A program made the position numbers and the translations under genes. 45,549 nt of DNA from NCBI GenBank assembly GCA_029098105.1, contig JAQXNR010000100.1, positions 1 through 45,549 on the forward strand. The letters run 5' to 3'. Shown piece by piece: positions 26,039 to 34,928 of the stretch (the first letter of the stretch is position 1; each line of letters opens with the position of its first letter). A model generated the notes under the pieces. That model did no database searches and had not been told where the DNA came from. It was given only the letters and a program-made list of their open reading frames with translations. Source of the stretch: Lachnospiraceae bacterium (GTDB lineage: Bacteria; Bacillota; Clostridia; Lachnospirales; Lachnospiraceae).

Positions 26039-26947
26039 ATGTCGCAGAATAATAAGGAATTATGTCCGGTAAATGAGGTGCTGGACGCCGCATTAAAGGA
26101 GTTTTGTGTAATCCAGAGTATTCCGGTGGATGAGAATACTGTAGTTGCCTACTCCGGCGTGCCGGGAGCATTTGCGGAGCAGGCAGCAGTGGACTTTTTT
26201 GGAGAAAGTTGTCACCGTCTTCCGGTAGGAAGTTTTCGTCAAGTTATGGAATCTCTGGAGCAGAATGAGGCGCAGTATGGAGTTCTTCCGATTGAGAATT
26301 CTTCGGCGGGTAATGTGGAGAGCAATTACGATTTGTTAAGTGAATATGATATGACCATTGTAGGAGAACAGATTATTGAAGTGAATCAGGCATTGCTGGC
26401 ACTTCCGGGGACGAAACTGGAGCAGATTCGCACCGTGTATTCTCATCCTCAGGGGCTCATGCAGTGTAGCAGGTTTCTTGAGCAGTGGGACTGGCATCTG
26501 GTCAGTATGAATAATACGGCAAAGAGTGCGAAGAAAGTGAAGGAAGAGCAGGATTATTCCCAGGCAGCCATCGCCAGTGAACGGGCGGCAAAATTGTATG
26601 GGCTGGAGATTCTGAATCCGGTTGCCAATAATAACAGGAATAATGCAACCCGTTTTATTATTCTGAGTAAGAATCGGATTTACACAAAGGATGCGAACAA
26701 GATTGGAATTACCTTTGGTCTTCCCCACGAGAGTGGAAGTCTTTATAACGTGTTGGGCTCTATTGTGAATCATAATCTGAATATGACTATGATTGAGTCC
26801 AGACCGATTCCGGGGAAACAATGGGAATATTATTTTTACATTGAATTTATTGGGAATTTAGAGAATGCAGAAGTTACTATGGCGTTGTCGGAGATTTCCA
26901 GAACCAGCATTGAGTTGCGGATTTTAGGAAATTACCATACTACATGA
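26039..26947 (+). CDS. pheA: Prephenate dehydratase
   Basis: The enzyme converts prephenate to phenylpyruvate in phenylalanine synthesis. The 302-residue protein has a short N-terminal extension of about 35 residues that is too small to be a chorismate mutase domain, then the dehydratase domain (VAYSGVPGAFAEQAA near 39, GVLPIENSSAGNV near 82, and the catalytic NNATRFI near 203) and a C-terminal ACT domain with the Phe-binding ESRP motif (TMIESRPIPG near 245). Feedback inhibition by phenylalanine is therefore likely. AAGGAG precedes the ATG at 26039. No other aromatic amino acid genes lie close by. Confidence 0.93.
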   Translation: MSQNNKELCPVNEVLDAALKEFCVIQSIPVDENTVVAYSGVPGAFAEQAAVDFFGESCHRLPVGSFRQVMESLEQNEAQYGVLPIENSSAGNVESNYDLLSEYDMTIVGEQIIEVNQALLALPGTKLEQIRTVYSHPQGLMQCSRFLEQWDWHLVSMNNTAKSAKKVKEEQDYSQAAIASERAAKLYGLEILNPVANNNRNNATRFIILSKNRIYTKDANKIGITFGLPHESGSLYNVLGSIVNHNLNMTMIESRPIPGKQWEYYFYIEFIGNLENAEVTMALSEISRTSIELRILGNYHTT

Positions 26948-27021
26948 TAGAACATATAGAATTCTAAATGGAAAGGCAGATTAGTTGGACATGAATAAGA
27001 ATGGAGAAAGGGGAGAATGGT

Positions 27022-27612
27022 ATGAATAGTAATTTCATTTCCCAACAGGATTGTATTCTGGTTGCTGCTATTGAGATTATTAGTGAGTCTGGGTTGTCCG
27101 CATTGACATTGGACGGGCTTGCAATGAAGGGGAATCTTCAGGAAGCCACAATTTATAAATATTTTGGTGGCATTGATGAAGTATTAAAAGCGGTCGTTGA
27201 ATTTTTTGTAAAGTTCGATAAGAGTATTATGGATACGGTCAAATCGAAAGATAGCGATGTATTCGCCAAAATATTGCATTTTTTTGATGCCTATGCAACC
27301 TACTATGGCAATTATAAGGAGATTTCTGCAGTAATTCTGCATTATGAGGAGTTGCTTCACAACTCTGGAACAAGGGAGTTAATTTCCCAGTGTATAGAGG
27401 AACGTTCTGAATTCCTTGCGGGACTGATTCAGGCTGGAATTGATGCAGGAGAGATTCAGAATAGTATGGATGCCAGAGAACTGGCAGATGTATTAATCAG
27501 CATTATGAATGGAATGGTGCTGAACCGGAGAGTCATGTACCACGATGTCAGCTTGAAGCAGGAATTGATGAAGATTGTAAACCAGATATTACAGTGGGCT
27601 TCGAACAAATAA
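27022..27612 (+). CDS. TetR family transcriptional regulator
   Basis: A 196-residue regulator. The N-terminal helix-turn-helix (about residues 8-50) has the TetR pattern, with the recognition helix in LQEATIYKYFGGIDEVL. The C-terminal ligand domain is helical with no motif that names the ligand. ATG at 27022 follows GGGGAGAATGG; a longer frame from 27001 lacks a site. It is 13 bases from the CheY-like receiver gene downstream and they probably form one operon ending at the terminator near 28022. Confidence 0.88.
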   Translation: MNSNFISQQDCILVAAIEIISESGLSALTLDGLAMKGNLQEATIYKYFGGIDEVLKAVVEFFVKFDKSIMDTVKSKDSDVFAKILHFFDAYATYYGNYKEISAVILHYEELLHNSGTRELISQCIEERSEFLAGLIQAGIDAGEIQNSMDARELADVLISIMNGMVLNRRVMYHDVSLKQELMKIVNQILQWASNK

Positions 27613-27625
27613 GGAGGGATATTCC

Positions 27626-28015
27626 ATGAATATATTGATAGCAGAAGATGATTTGGCCAGCAGAAAATATTTGACTAAGGTATTGGAGCAATACGGTCAG
27701 GTAGATGGTGTAATCGATGGTATTGAAGCGGTGGATTTCTTCCTGGAAAAGATTGAGACCGGCGACATTTATGATTTAGTATGTCTGGATATTATGATGC
27801 CGAGAGTGGATGGTTATAAGGCGTTGGATGCCATACGGGATATTGAGGAGGAGTTTAATGTCTCCAAACGTTGTAAGATTATTATGACCAGCGCCCTCAA
27901 TGAAATGGATCAGCGTGAGCCGAGCAAAGAGCATAAGCATGATGGTTATTTGATGAAACCGATTGACATGTCGGAAATGGAAGCAATGCTGAAAAAATTA
28001 GAATTAATACAATAG
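27626..28015 (+). CDS. Single-domain response regulator (CheY-like receiver)
   Basis: A 129-residue receiver domain with no output domain. The acidic pocket is AEDD (Glu7, Asp8, Asp9), the phosphate acceptor Asp55 in CLDIMMP, the switch Thr88 in MTSALNE and the conserved Lys111 in LMKPID. It must pass its signal by protein contact. No histidine kinase or chemotaxis gene is in the window. GGAGG precedes the ATG at 27626. The TetR gene just upstream suggests a shared transcript. Confidence 0.92.
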   Translation: MNILIAEDDLASRKYLTKVLEQYGQVDGVIDGIEAVDFFLEKIETGDIYDLVCLDIMMPRVDGYKALDAIRDIEEEFNVSKRCKIIMTSALNEMDQREPSKEHKHDGYLMKPIDMSEMEAMLKKLELIQ

Positions 28016-28021
28016 CATAGA

Positions 28022-28053
28022 AGAAGGGCATATCGGTTGGATATGCCCTTCTT
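28022..28053 (+). terminator. Terminator after the receiver gene
   Basis: AGAAGGGCATATC pairs perfectly with GATATGCCCTTCT around a five-base loop. The following T-run is short, and it may also serve DUF4250 on the other strand. Confidence 0.85.
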
Positions 28054-28095
28054 GCTGATTATATGACGTGAAAAGTATGGTTGTAAACAAATGAA

Positions 28096-28287
28096 TTAGA
28101 TGAATTTGTTTAATGATTTGTCGTATGCATAACCTAATGCATAGAGTTTGGTACAAATCTCATCTTTGGATACGGACAAATCATCACATAAAAGTTTGAG
28201 ATTGGAATAATTGTCCCGTAACATAGTGTTAATGTAGCTTAAAAGAATCATAGGATCATTTGGTAACTGTGTTTGTGCCTGAGTCAT
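28096..28287 (-). CDS. DUF4250 family small protein
   Basis: A 63-residue protein with the family pattern LPNDPMILLSYINTMLRD near the start and YALGYAYDKSLNKF at the end. It looks like a small helical protein with a possible winged or helix-turn-helix-like fold (LCDDLSVSKDEICTKL). Function is unknown; the family is common in Clostridia. AAAGGAGGC precedes the ATG at 28287. Confidence 0.88.
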   Translation of the reverse strand: MTQAQTQLPNDPMILLSYINTMLRDNYSNLKLLCDDLSVSKDEICTKLYALGYAYDKSLNKFI

Positions 28288-28463
28288 AATGATGCCTCCT
28301 TTCTTGCTTGTTAGTATAATATCACAGTAGGTTTAAAGTGTATACAGACAATGTAACGAAGTTTTAGTATGATTTTCTCCAAATATAGAGTAAAATATAC
28401 ATAGTCCAGTTTTAAAAAAGGTAAATTTAATGAAAAATTTCAACAAAAAGTGAGGATGTTTTT

Positions 28464-29798
28464 ATGGATTTATTTGAGTATATGGGTCAGCAAAAGCGGG
28501 AGAAAGAGGCTCCTCTTGCAGGAAGAATGCGGCCTTCTACATTAGATGAGGTGGTGGGGCAGCAGCACATTGTCGGAAAGGACAAACTGCTCTATCGTGC
28601 CATTGCGGCGGACAAAATGGGTTCTGTTATTTTTTATGGACCTCCCGGTACGGGAAAGACCACTCTGGCAAAGGTGATTGCCAATACGACCAGTGCCCGA
28701 TTTGAGCAGATTAATGCTACCACTGCCGGAAAGAAAGATATGGAAGAGATTGTACAGCGGGCAAAGGAACAGTATGGCATGTACCAGAAAAAAACCATAC
28801 TGTTTGTGGATGAGATTCATCGTTTTAACAAGGCGCAGCAGGATTACCTGCTTCCCTTTGTGGAGGATGGAACGGTTATATTAATTGGTGCCACAACCGA
28901 GAATCCATATTTTGAAGTAAATGGGGCGTTGCTTTCCCGTTCCAATGTATTTGAACTGAAGGCACTCCAGCCCGAGGACATCAAACAACTGATTCACAAA
29001 GCACTTACAGACGTGGAAAAGGGGATGGGTGCCTACCATGCGGATATTACCGAGGAAGCTATGGATTTTCTGGCGGGAATGGCAGAGGGAGATGCCCGGG
29101 CAGCACTGAATGCCATTGAACTGGGAGTGCTGACCACTCCACCGGATGAGGAAGGAAGGATTCACATTACCCTTCCGGTGGCAGAGGAATGCATACAACG
29201 GCGGGCGCTAAAATATGACAAGCAGGGTGACAACCATTATGATACGATTTCTGCTTTTATTAAGAGTATGCGGGGGTCCGACCCGGATGCTGCGGTCTAC
29301 TACTTGGCAAAAATGATTGATGCGGGGGAAAGTGTCACTTTCATTGCCCGCAGAATTATGATATGTGCCTGCGAAGATGTGGGAATGGCAGACCCCCAGG
29401 CAATTACGGTGGCAGTGTCCTGTGCCCAGGCGGTGGAGCGGATTGGGTTGCCGGAAGCCCGGATTTTATTGTCAGAGGCTGCCATTTATGTAGCTACAGC
29501 ACCGAAGAGCAATGCGGCATATTTAGCCGTAGACAAGGCGCTGGAAACAGTAAGGCACCAGCAGTCAGGGGAAGTGCCGAATCATTTAAAGGATGCACAT
29601 TATAAAGGAGCAGCAAAACTGGGACATGGTCAGGGTTACCAATACGCCCATGATTTTCCCAATCACTATGTTGCCCAGCAGTATTTACCGGATGCCCTTG
29701 TGGGAACCCGCTTTTATAAACCAACAGATATGGGGTATGAGAAACAGGTGAAGCAGCACATGGATGCAATTCAGAGTGGCAATCCGGGTAAAAAATAA
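28464..29798 (+). CDS. rarA: Replication-associated recombination protein A (RarA/MgsA)
   Basis: A 444-residue AAA+ ATPase of the clamp-loader group that acts at stalled replication forks. Residues 21-60 show RMRPSTLDEVVGQ and Walker A GPPGTGKTT (about 59-67), then Walker B ILFVDEIHRFNK (about 113-124) and sensor 1 LIGATTENP (about 140-148). The C-terminal tetramerisation part is complete (MRGSDPDAAVYYLAKM and the late DFPNHYVAQQYLP). Length fits. The HD protein gene starts 18 bases downstream and is probably co-transcribed. Confidence 0.95.
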   Translation: MDLFEYMGQQKREKEAPLAGRMRPSTLDEVVGQQHIVGKDKLLYRAIAADKMGSVIFYGPPGTGKTTLAKVIANTTSARFEQINATTAGKKDMEEIVQRAKEQYGMYQKKTILFVDEIHRFNKAQQDYLLPFVEDGTVILIGATTENPYFEVNGALLSRSNVFELKALQPEDIKQLIHKALTDVEKGMGAYHADITEEAMDFLAGMAEGDARAALNAIELGVLTTPPDEEGRIHITLPVAEECIQRRALKYDKQGDNHYDTISAFIKSMRGSDPDAAVYYLAKMIDAGESVTFIARRIMICACEDVGMADPQAITVAVSCAQAVERIGLPEARILLSEAAIYVATAPKSNAAYLAVDKALETVRHQQSGEVPNHLKDAHYKGAAKLGHGQGYQYAHDFPNHYVAQQYLPDALVGTRFYKPTDMGYEKQVKQHMDAIQSGNPGKK

Positions 29799-29816
29799 TT
29801 TAAAGAGGTGAATGAG

Positions 29817-30317
29817 ATGAATTCAGTTGCAAAAGTAATTAACGAGATGATGATATTTGATTGTGGAGATGTAAAACGAATTAATCATTTTATGAAAGTA
29901 TATGCATTTGCCAGTGCTATTGGAAAAATGGAAGAACTAGATGAGCGGACCCAGAGCATTCTGGAGGTGGCAGCTGTGGTACACGACATCGGAGTCAAGG
30001 TGTGTGAAAAGAAATATGGGAGTTGTAGCGGGGAATTACAAGAAAAAGAGGGACCTGCTTTAGCGGAACAATTGCTTTTTCGGGTAGGTGGCTTTGACAA
30101 TGATTTTATTGAGCGGGTTAGTTACCTGGTGGGAAACCATCACTCTTATACAAAAATTGAAAATAACATGGATTTTCAAATACTGGTGGAAGCAGACATG
30201 CTGGTAAATATTGATGAAGAGGCAGTGGAACTGCCGGAAATCCGCCGTGTAGAGCGCAATATATTCCGAACAGAAGCGGGGATTTCCTTTTTGCAGAACT
30301 TGTATTATGAAGAATAA
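29817..30317 (+). CDS. HD domain protein
   Basis: A 166-residue soluble protein with the metal-binding HD phosphohydrolase pattern: His in RINHFMKVY (about 25), the His-Asp pair in VVHDIGV (about 62-63), His-His in GNHHSYT (about 115) and Asp in VEADMLVN (about 135). Such proteins often hydrolyse nucleotides or phosphoesters; the substrate is unknown. I chose ATG at 29817 with AAAGAGGTG six bases before it over GTG at 29808. It follows rarA closely, so they likely share a transcript. Confidence 0.85.
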   Translation: MNSVAKVINEMMIFDCGDVKRINHFMKVYAFASAIGKMEELDERTQSILEVAAVVHDIGVKVCEKKYGSCSGELQEKEGPALAEQLLFRVGGFDNDFIERVSYLVGNHHSYTKIENNMDFQILVEADMLVNIDEEAVELPEIRRVERNIFRTEAGISFLQNLYYEE

Positions 30318-30329
30318 AAGATTGCTGTA

Positions 30330-30560
30330 TTACTCTTCCTCAGAGGAGGATTCGGAATTCTCATCATCTGGTTTGTCTTCATGAAAACATCCGGCGAAAA
30401 AGAGAATTGCCCATATAATAACGGGTATGACAATGATTAAAAACAGGCTGCCAAAAAAGTTTTTACCGGTAAAAGCACAATAAAGAAACAGAACAATCAG
30501 TGCGACAATAATAAAAAGAGCAAGCCACGCCAGAATGCGGGCATATTTGTTATATTTCAT
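30330..30560 (-). CDS. Small membrane protein, acidic tail
   Basis: A 76-residue protein with two hydrophobic segments (about residues 9-29 and 36-56) and a very acidic C-terminus ending in a run of Ser and Glu. ATG at 30560 follows GGAGG. It is convergent with the HD gene, 12 bases apart. The family is not recognised. The gene at 42688-42936 encodes another small membrane protein with an acidic tail, but the sequences do not look related. Confidence 0.7.
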   Translation of the reverse strand: MKYNKYARILAWLALFIIVALIVLFLYCAFTGKNFFGSLFLIIVIPVIIWAILFFAGCFHEDKPDDENSESSSEEE

Positions 30561-30711
30561 AGAATAACCTCCGATGTTGTATTTTCTGTAAAAGTATAGC
30601 ATACTTGCATGTGAATTGCGAATAAAAAAGTTTAAAGCATTCTATTGCGTCGCTGGCAACATAATGTTATATTTATAATAATCAGGTGATTGCAGTTAGG
30701 AGAGTGGATAA

Positions 30712-32772
30712 ATGAGAACTAAGACATGGAAAAATCTATTATTAAGCAGCGTCGTGTGTCTATTGTTTACCTTTTTGCTGGTTCCGGTGAAAGCAGCAGG
30801 AAACCATGAGGTAACGATTACAACAGGCAATTATAATGGGGGAAAAGCGATTCAGGAGGCGTTGGATTTGCAGAAGGGAGACACGCCCCAGTATGATTTG
30901 CTGACGGTTACTATTCAGCCGGGAACCTACAAAATTACCGAGGCATTTGTGGTGTATGGCAATACGAAGATTGAGGCAACCGGAGCAACACTGAAATATG
31001 TCCGCACAGTGACTGGTGAGGGAAAAGATGGAAAGGCTCCGATGCTGACCAATTTCTGTTCCGGGAAAAAAGGCTATTCGGGTGCCAGCAATATTACGGT
31101 AAACGGTGGAACCTGGGATTTTCAGGGAAAACCGGGTGAGGAAAATGATGGATGCAGCATGGAGGCATTCCGTTTCATGCATGGCAGCAATTTGAATTTT
31201 ACGAATCTGACGATGCAGAATTTGTACGAAAGCCACTTTATTACGATTGAAGGGGTAAAGCAGGTTACCATCAGTGGTTGTACGTTCCGGGAAATGCGAA
31301 ATTACAGTGCGAAGAAGGAGGCCATTCACATTGACTGTATGCACAATGATTCTATGGCACCTTCCAATCAGGACAACACAGTATATGACGATACCATTTG
31401 TCAGGATGTTACGATTACAGGCTGCAGTTTTGATTCGGTTCCCCGTGGACTGGGAACCCATATTGCGGTGGCAGGACTGTACCCTTCCAATATGACAATT
31501 ACGAATAATACTTTTCAGAATATTACATATGAAGCCATTAAGGCATACCATTATAAAAATGTAACTATTACCGGGAATAGTATTACCAATGCAGGTTGCG
31601 GAATTAAAGTATACCTGTATGCAGACCCGGCGGATTGCGACAACGATGAGGAAGGTAATTCCAACTATTTGGAGCCACTGAAGGGAACTGCCACAGAGGG
31701 AGTCCCCGGGGATTTGAAAACCATTATTTCTGACAACCAGATACAGAAGGTGACGGATAAAAATAATGGATTTGGAATTCAGATTGCAGGTAACAAGGAC
31801 AGAATCATGAGTGGTGTGACCATTTCTGGAAATACAATTACGCCGCAGGGCAGTGGGAATGCCACGAAACTGGCAGGAATTTACACGAAATATTCTAAGA
31901 ATGTCAGCATTTCTGGAAATACCGTTACAAAAAGTAGTCAGACCGGTATTCTGGTTTCGGACAGCAGTAATGTGAATGCTTCCGGCAATACTGTGGCAAG
32001 TGCCCAGGAGAATGGTATAATTGCCCAGAGAAGCAAGAAGATTACCTTGTCTGGTAATACGGTCACGTCTGCAAAGAAGCATAGCATATATATGAACCAG
32101 TGCCCGGATTCTGCTATTCGCTCCAACAAGGTAAAGAAGGACAAGGCGGGAGGAATCTGCGCAGATGCAGGTTGTGACCGGATGCAGCTCATTGGAAATA
32201 ATGTGGAATCCTCCGGAAAAAATGCAGTGGCAGTACTTTCCTCCAAGAAAGTGAAAATACAAAATAACCGGATTACATCTGCAAAGAATTTTGGAATTTT
32301 TGCTACAAAGGCAAACCAGAGCAAAATCCAGAAAAACACCATTTCCGTTACCGGAAATTCTGGAATTGTGGCAGAGAAAAGTAGCGGTGTGAAAATTGTT
32401 AGCAATCAGGTGAGTAAGAGTGGAAAATATGGAATTTTGTTTAATGGAACGGTTCAGTCCAGCGCTTCCAAAAACCAGATTACAGCCGCCAAAGATTATG
32501 CACTGAATTATTCCAATAATTCGAAAAATAAAAAGTGGAATTTGAAGTTCCAGCGTTTGTCAGTAAAAGCGGGAAGTAAAAAAGTGACCGGACATACTAC
32601 CGTGGGACTGTCGGTCAGCGTCACAGCAAATGGAAAAACAAAGACGAGTAAGACAAAGTCCAACGGTGATTTTTCCATTGGCACAAAGAAACTGAAAAAG
32701 GGTACAAAGGTAACCCTGAAAGTAAAAGACAAACTGGGAAATGTGGCGACAATGACGACAAAAGCAAAATAA
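30712..32772 (+). CDS. Secreted right-handed beta-helix repeat protein
   Basis: A 686-residue exported protein. Residues 1-28 form a signal peptide ending near VKAAG. A parallel beta-helix region (about 30-610) follows, made of many rungs with the pattern I-x-G-N-T-V/I-T (for example VTISGNTIT, VSISGNTVT, ITLSGNTVT). The last 75 residues form a Lys- and Thr-rich beta-sandwich-like domain resembling bacterial Ig-like adhesive domains. Such proteins are polysaccharide lyases, epimerases or adhesins. No lyase catalytic residues are evident to me and no cell-wall sorting motif is present, so the role is open. The ATG at 30712 follows AGGAGAG. Confidence 0.88.
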   Translation: MRTKTWKNLLLSSVVCLLFTFLLVPVKAAGNHEVTITTGNYNGGKAIQEALDLQKGDTPQYDLLTVTIQPGTYKITEAFVVYGNTKIEATGATLKYVRTVTGEGKDGKAPMLTNFCSGKKGYSGASNITVNGGTWDFQGKPGEENDGCSMEAFRFMHGSNLNFTNLTMQNLYESHFITIEGVKQVTISGCTFREMRNYSAKKEAIHIDCMHNDSMAPSNQDNTVYDDTICQDVTITGCSFDSVPRGLGTHIAVAGLYPSNMTITNNTFQNITYEAIKAYHYKNVTITGNSITNAGCGIKVYLYADPADCDNDEEGNSNYLEPLKGTATEGVPGDLKTIISDNQIQKVTDKNNGFGIQIAGNKDRIMSGVTISGNTITPQGSGNATKLAGIYTKYSKNVSISGNTVTKSSQTGILVSDSSNVNASGNTVASAQENGIIAQRSKKITLSGNTVTSAKKHSIYMNQCPDSAIRSNKVKKDKAGGICADAGCDRMQLIGNNVESSGKNAVAVLSSKKVKIQNNRITSAKNFGIFATKANQSKIQKNTISVTGNSGIVAEKSSGVKIVSNQVSKSGKYGILFNGTVQSSASKNQITAAKDYALNYSNNSKNKKWNLKFQRLSVKAGSKKVTGHTTVGLSVSVTANGKTKTSKTKSNGDFSIGTKKLKKGTKVTLKVKDKLGNVATMTTKAK

Positions 32773-32808
32773 TCCATTATAATACGGTGACAGAAAGGAG
32801 GGTGTGTT

Positions 32809-33324
32809 ATGATTGGAGTTGGATTTTATGGAACGAATATGTATATGACACCACTATATGATACTTCCAGAGTGGCGGCAGTAAATGGGGTAGACCAGGT
32901 ACAGGGAAGCCGCAGTCTCCAGGAAGGGCGCAGGGTAGAGAGCAATTCAGGAGTTTCCCGGCCCATTGAATGTCAGACTTGTAAGAACCGTAAATACCAA
33001 GACGGCTCTGATGAATCCGACGTTTCGTTTAAGGCACCGGGACATATTTCTCCGGAACAGTCAGCGTCAACCGTGATGTCCCATGAGTTACAGCATGTGG
33101 CAAACGCGAGGCAGGAAGGAGCAAAGGAGAATAAGCAGTTGCTTTCTGCCACAGTCTCTTTGAAAATCGGGGTGTGTCCGGAATGCGGCAGAACCTATGT
33201 GGCAGGTGGAGAGACCAATACCACAATAAAAACTACATATAATGAACAGAATCCATATGATGCCGCCCGAAAAACAATAGAAGGCAGTTTTCTCAGCGGT
33301 ATGAATCTGGATTTAAGTGCATAG
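32809..33324 (+). CDS. Uncharacterised CxxC / HExxH putative zinc protein
   Basis: A 171-residue soluble protein with a flexible N-terminus, then ECQTCKNRKYQDGSDE (CxxC near residue 54), a GHISPEQSA segment, the zinc-protease-like motif HELQH (about 95-99) and CPECGRTYVAGG (second CxxC near 127). I know this order from uncharacterised Clostridial proteins. HExxH suggests a metalloprotease fold and the four Cys a structural zinc, but no activity is known. AGGAGGG precedes the ATG at 32809. The next gene starts 18 bases downstream. Confidence 0.75.
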   Translation: MIGVGFYGTNMYMTPLYDTSRVAAVNGVDQVQGSRSLQEGRRVESNSGVSRPIECQTCKNRKYQDGSDESDVSFKAPGHISPEQSASTVMSHELQHVANARQEGAKENKQLLSATVSLKIGVCPECGRTYVAGGETNTTIKTTYNEQNPYDAARKTIEGSFLSGMNLDLSA

Positions 33325-33342
33325 ACAGGAGTGTTTGAGAAA

Positions 33343-33813
33343 ATGCGTTTTCAGCTGGAAAATCAGTTAGAGCAATTTATATTTCAGGATTCCCAACTTG
33401 TTTCATGGAAATCGGGAGACAATATACAACTGGAGATTGCGGCGCCGGTGGCAAAGGCAACCAATCCGCGGAATGAATCCATGGAGGAGCGTTATATTGA
33501 GACGCTTCAACTGCATTTGCTGGATGCCCGGGTGGAGTCCATTGTAAAAGAAGGTTACAAATATTACGATGCCAATGATGTTCTGGTGGAACAAGTACCA
33601 GATCAGCCGGTGGCACCATTGGAATATGACAGCGTCATTAAAAAATGTGTGGACGCTCAGGCATATTTGTTCCAACTGGAGCCGCAGCAGGTAGAGAACG
33701 GTTTTTCTTACCGTATGTTCCTTGATTTAGAAGAAACTACCTATATGATTACAGTAAGTTTTTCCAAATCCATTGCTGAGTGGGAACGTTTTCAGAATAA
33801 ATTTATGCAGTAG
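33343..33813 (+). CDS. Unrecognised soluble protein paired with the HExxH gene
   Basis: A 156-residue acidic cytosolic protein, with no signal peptide, membrane segment or motif that I recognise. It seems to be an alpha/beta fold with a hydrophobic C-terminal strand (SYRMFLDLEETTYMITVSFS). I take ATG at 33343 as start because AGGAG lies at 33327-33331; a GTG at 33331 lies on that site. It follows the HExxH gene closely, so the two are likely an operon, and it ends just before the hairpin at 33825. Confidence 0.65.
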   Translation: MRFQLENQLEQFIFQDSQLVSWKSGDNIQLEIAAPVAKATNPRNESMEERYIETLQLHLLDARVESIVKEGYKYYDANDVLVEQVPDQPVAPLEYDSVIKKCVDAQAYLFQLEPQQVENGFSYRMFLDLEETTYMITVSFSKSIAEWERFQNKFMQ

Positions 33814-33824
33814 TATATTTTTCA

Positions 33825-33859
33825 CGCCTTCGTGGAATACTTCCCATGGAGGCGTTTTT
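33825..33859 (+). promoter_or_regulatory. Terminator-like hairpin containing the corA ribosome binding site
   Basis: CGCCTTCGTGG (33825-33835) pairs with CCATGGAGGCG (33844-33854), eleven pairs with two G-U, and is followed by TTTTT that runs into the corA ATG at 33860. The GGAGG ribosome binding site (33848-33852) is inside the right arm. The structure could end the upstream transcript and also hide the corA start site. Confidence 0.7.
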
Positions 33860-34801
33860 ATGTTATATGAGATTAAATCCGGACAACTCCATAAAGTGGA
33901 TTGGGAAGATTACGAGGCGGTTCAGGAGCAGCCGTTGATTGCCTGTATGGGAGTGGATACATTGCAAGCCCGGTGGGAGGAACTTATGATTCCGGACTAT
34001 GTAGTAAAGCGGTGCAAAACGATTGACACAGCCTTTCGAAGCAGTATGCAGATAGAAGGAGATTTGCTCTATGGAAGTCTTACTGTGATTGATGTTTTGC
34101 ACATGAACCGCAGTCGATGCCAGTGTTCCCTGATTTTGCAAAAAAAAAGGCTTTACATTATATGTGTTCTGGAAGAAGAAAAAGAAATTGAGAATATGTT
34201 GCGTCAGGCATTAAAGCGCTACGAGAAAAAGATTACACTGGAACGGATTCTTTTTGCTTTTTTAGATGGCTTTCTGGCAGGAGGAAATGAAGCACTGGAA
34301 AAAATGGAAAAACAGATTGTACAGATGGAGCACGAACTGGTGGAAAACCGTATGGATGAGCGCTGGAATAAAGAAATTTTCTTTTTGAAAAAACAACTTT
34401 CTATTTTAAAAAACTACTATGAGCAGATGGTTGATGTGGGAGAGAGCATCCGGGAGTGTGAAGTGGAAGTGTTGGGCTACAGCGAAAGCCGATATGTCAC
34501 ATTGTTTACAGAAAAGGCAAAAAGACTGAGCAAGGGAACTCAGGATATCCGGGAGAGTGTTATTCATTTGCGGGAAGCACTGGACGCCAACCTGGAATAC
34601 AATCTGAACCGTATTATGAAAGTGTTTACCGTAGTGACTACGGTATTTTTACCGCTGACACTGATTGCGGGCTGGTATGGAATGAATTTTGAATTTATGC
34701 CTGAATTGCATTGGAAATATGGTTATGTCATGGTTTGGATGGTAAGTATCATCGTTGTGCTGGGCAGTATTCTTTTTTTTGCAAAGAAAAAATTGTTGTA
34801 A
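33860..34801 (+). CDS. corA: CorA family magnesium transporter
   Basis: A 313-residue divalent-metal channel-type transporter of the inner membrane. The N-terminal 250 residues form the cytoplasmic domain with a long helical stalk. Two membrane helices lie near the C-terminus (about 252-270 and 285-305), joined by the selectivity motif YGMNFEFMPEL (about 272-282). Family length is normal. The ATG at 33860 is the only one with a ribosome binding site (GGAGG), which lies inside a strong hairpin. A longer frame from 33773 overlaps the upstream gene and is not used. Confidence 0.93.
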   Translation: MLYEIKSGQLHKVDWEDYEAVQEQPLIACMGVDTLQARWEELMIPDYVVKRCKTIDTAFRSSMQIEGDLLYGSLTVIDVLHMNRSRCQCSLILQKKRLYIICVLEEEKEIENMLRQALKRYEKKITLERILFAFLDGFLAGGNEALEKMEKQIVQMEHELVENRMDERWNKEIFFLKKQLSILKNYYEQMVDVGESIRECEVEVLGYSESRYVTLFTEKAKRLSKGTQDIRESVIHLREALDANLEYNLNRIMKVFTVVTTVFLPLTLIAGWYGMNFEFMPELHWKYGYVMVWMVSIIVVLGSILFFAKKKLL

Positions 34802-34839
34802 AAGAGGGAAAAGGATTCGTGGTTTTTTTGTGTCGCACA

Positions 34840-34868
34840 TTGTTTTCAAAAAATGAATGTGATATACT
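34840..34868 (+). promoter_or_regulatory. Sigma-A promoter for the gene at 34929
   Basis: TTGTTT (34840-34845), 17 bases, then TATACT (34863-34868). Confidence 0.7.
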
Positions 34869-34873
34869 CGTGT

Positions 34874-34892
34874 AGTGGAAGAATCTTCCACT
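34874..34892. repeat. Perfect palindrome at the transcription start of the 34929 gene
   Basis: AGTGGAAG-AAT-CTTCCACT lies five bases after the -10 box, so it overlaps the expected transcription start. It can be an operator or a 5' stem that stabilises the mRNA. Confidence 0.6.
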
Positions 34893-34928
34893 GTAATATA
34901 GAAATATTCGACAGAAAGGGGTACCAGT

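Noticed and set aside
30760-32262. 500-codon open frame on the minus strand
   Set aside because: It lies fully within the beta-helix gene, has no ribosome binding site or known motif, and its composition (many Cys, His, Ile) is typical of antisense frames in repeat-rich coding DNA.
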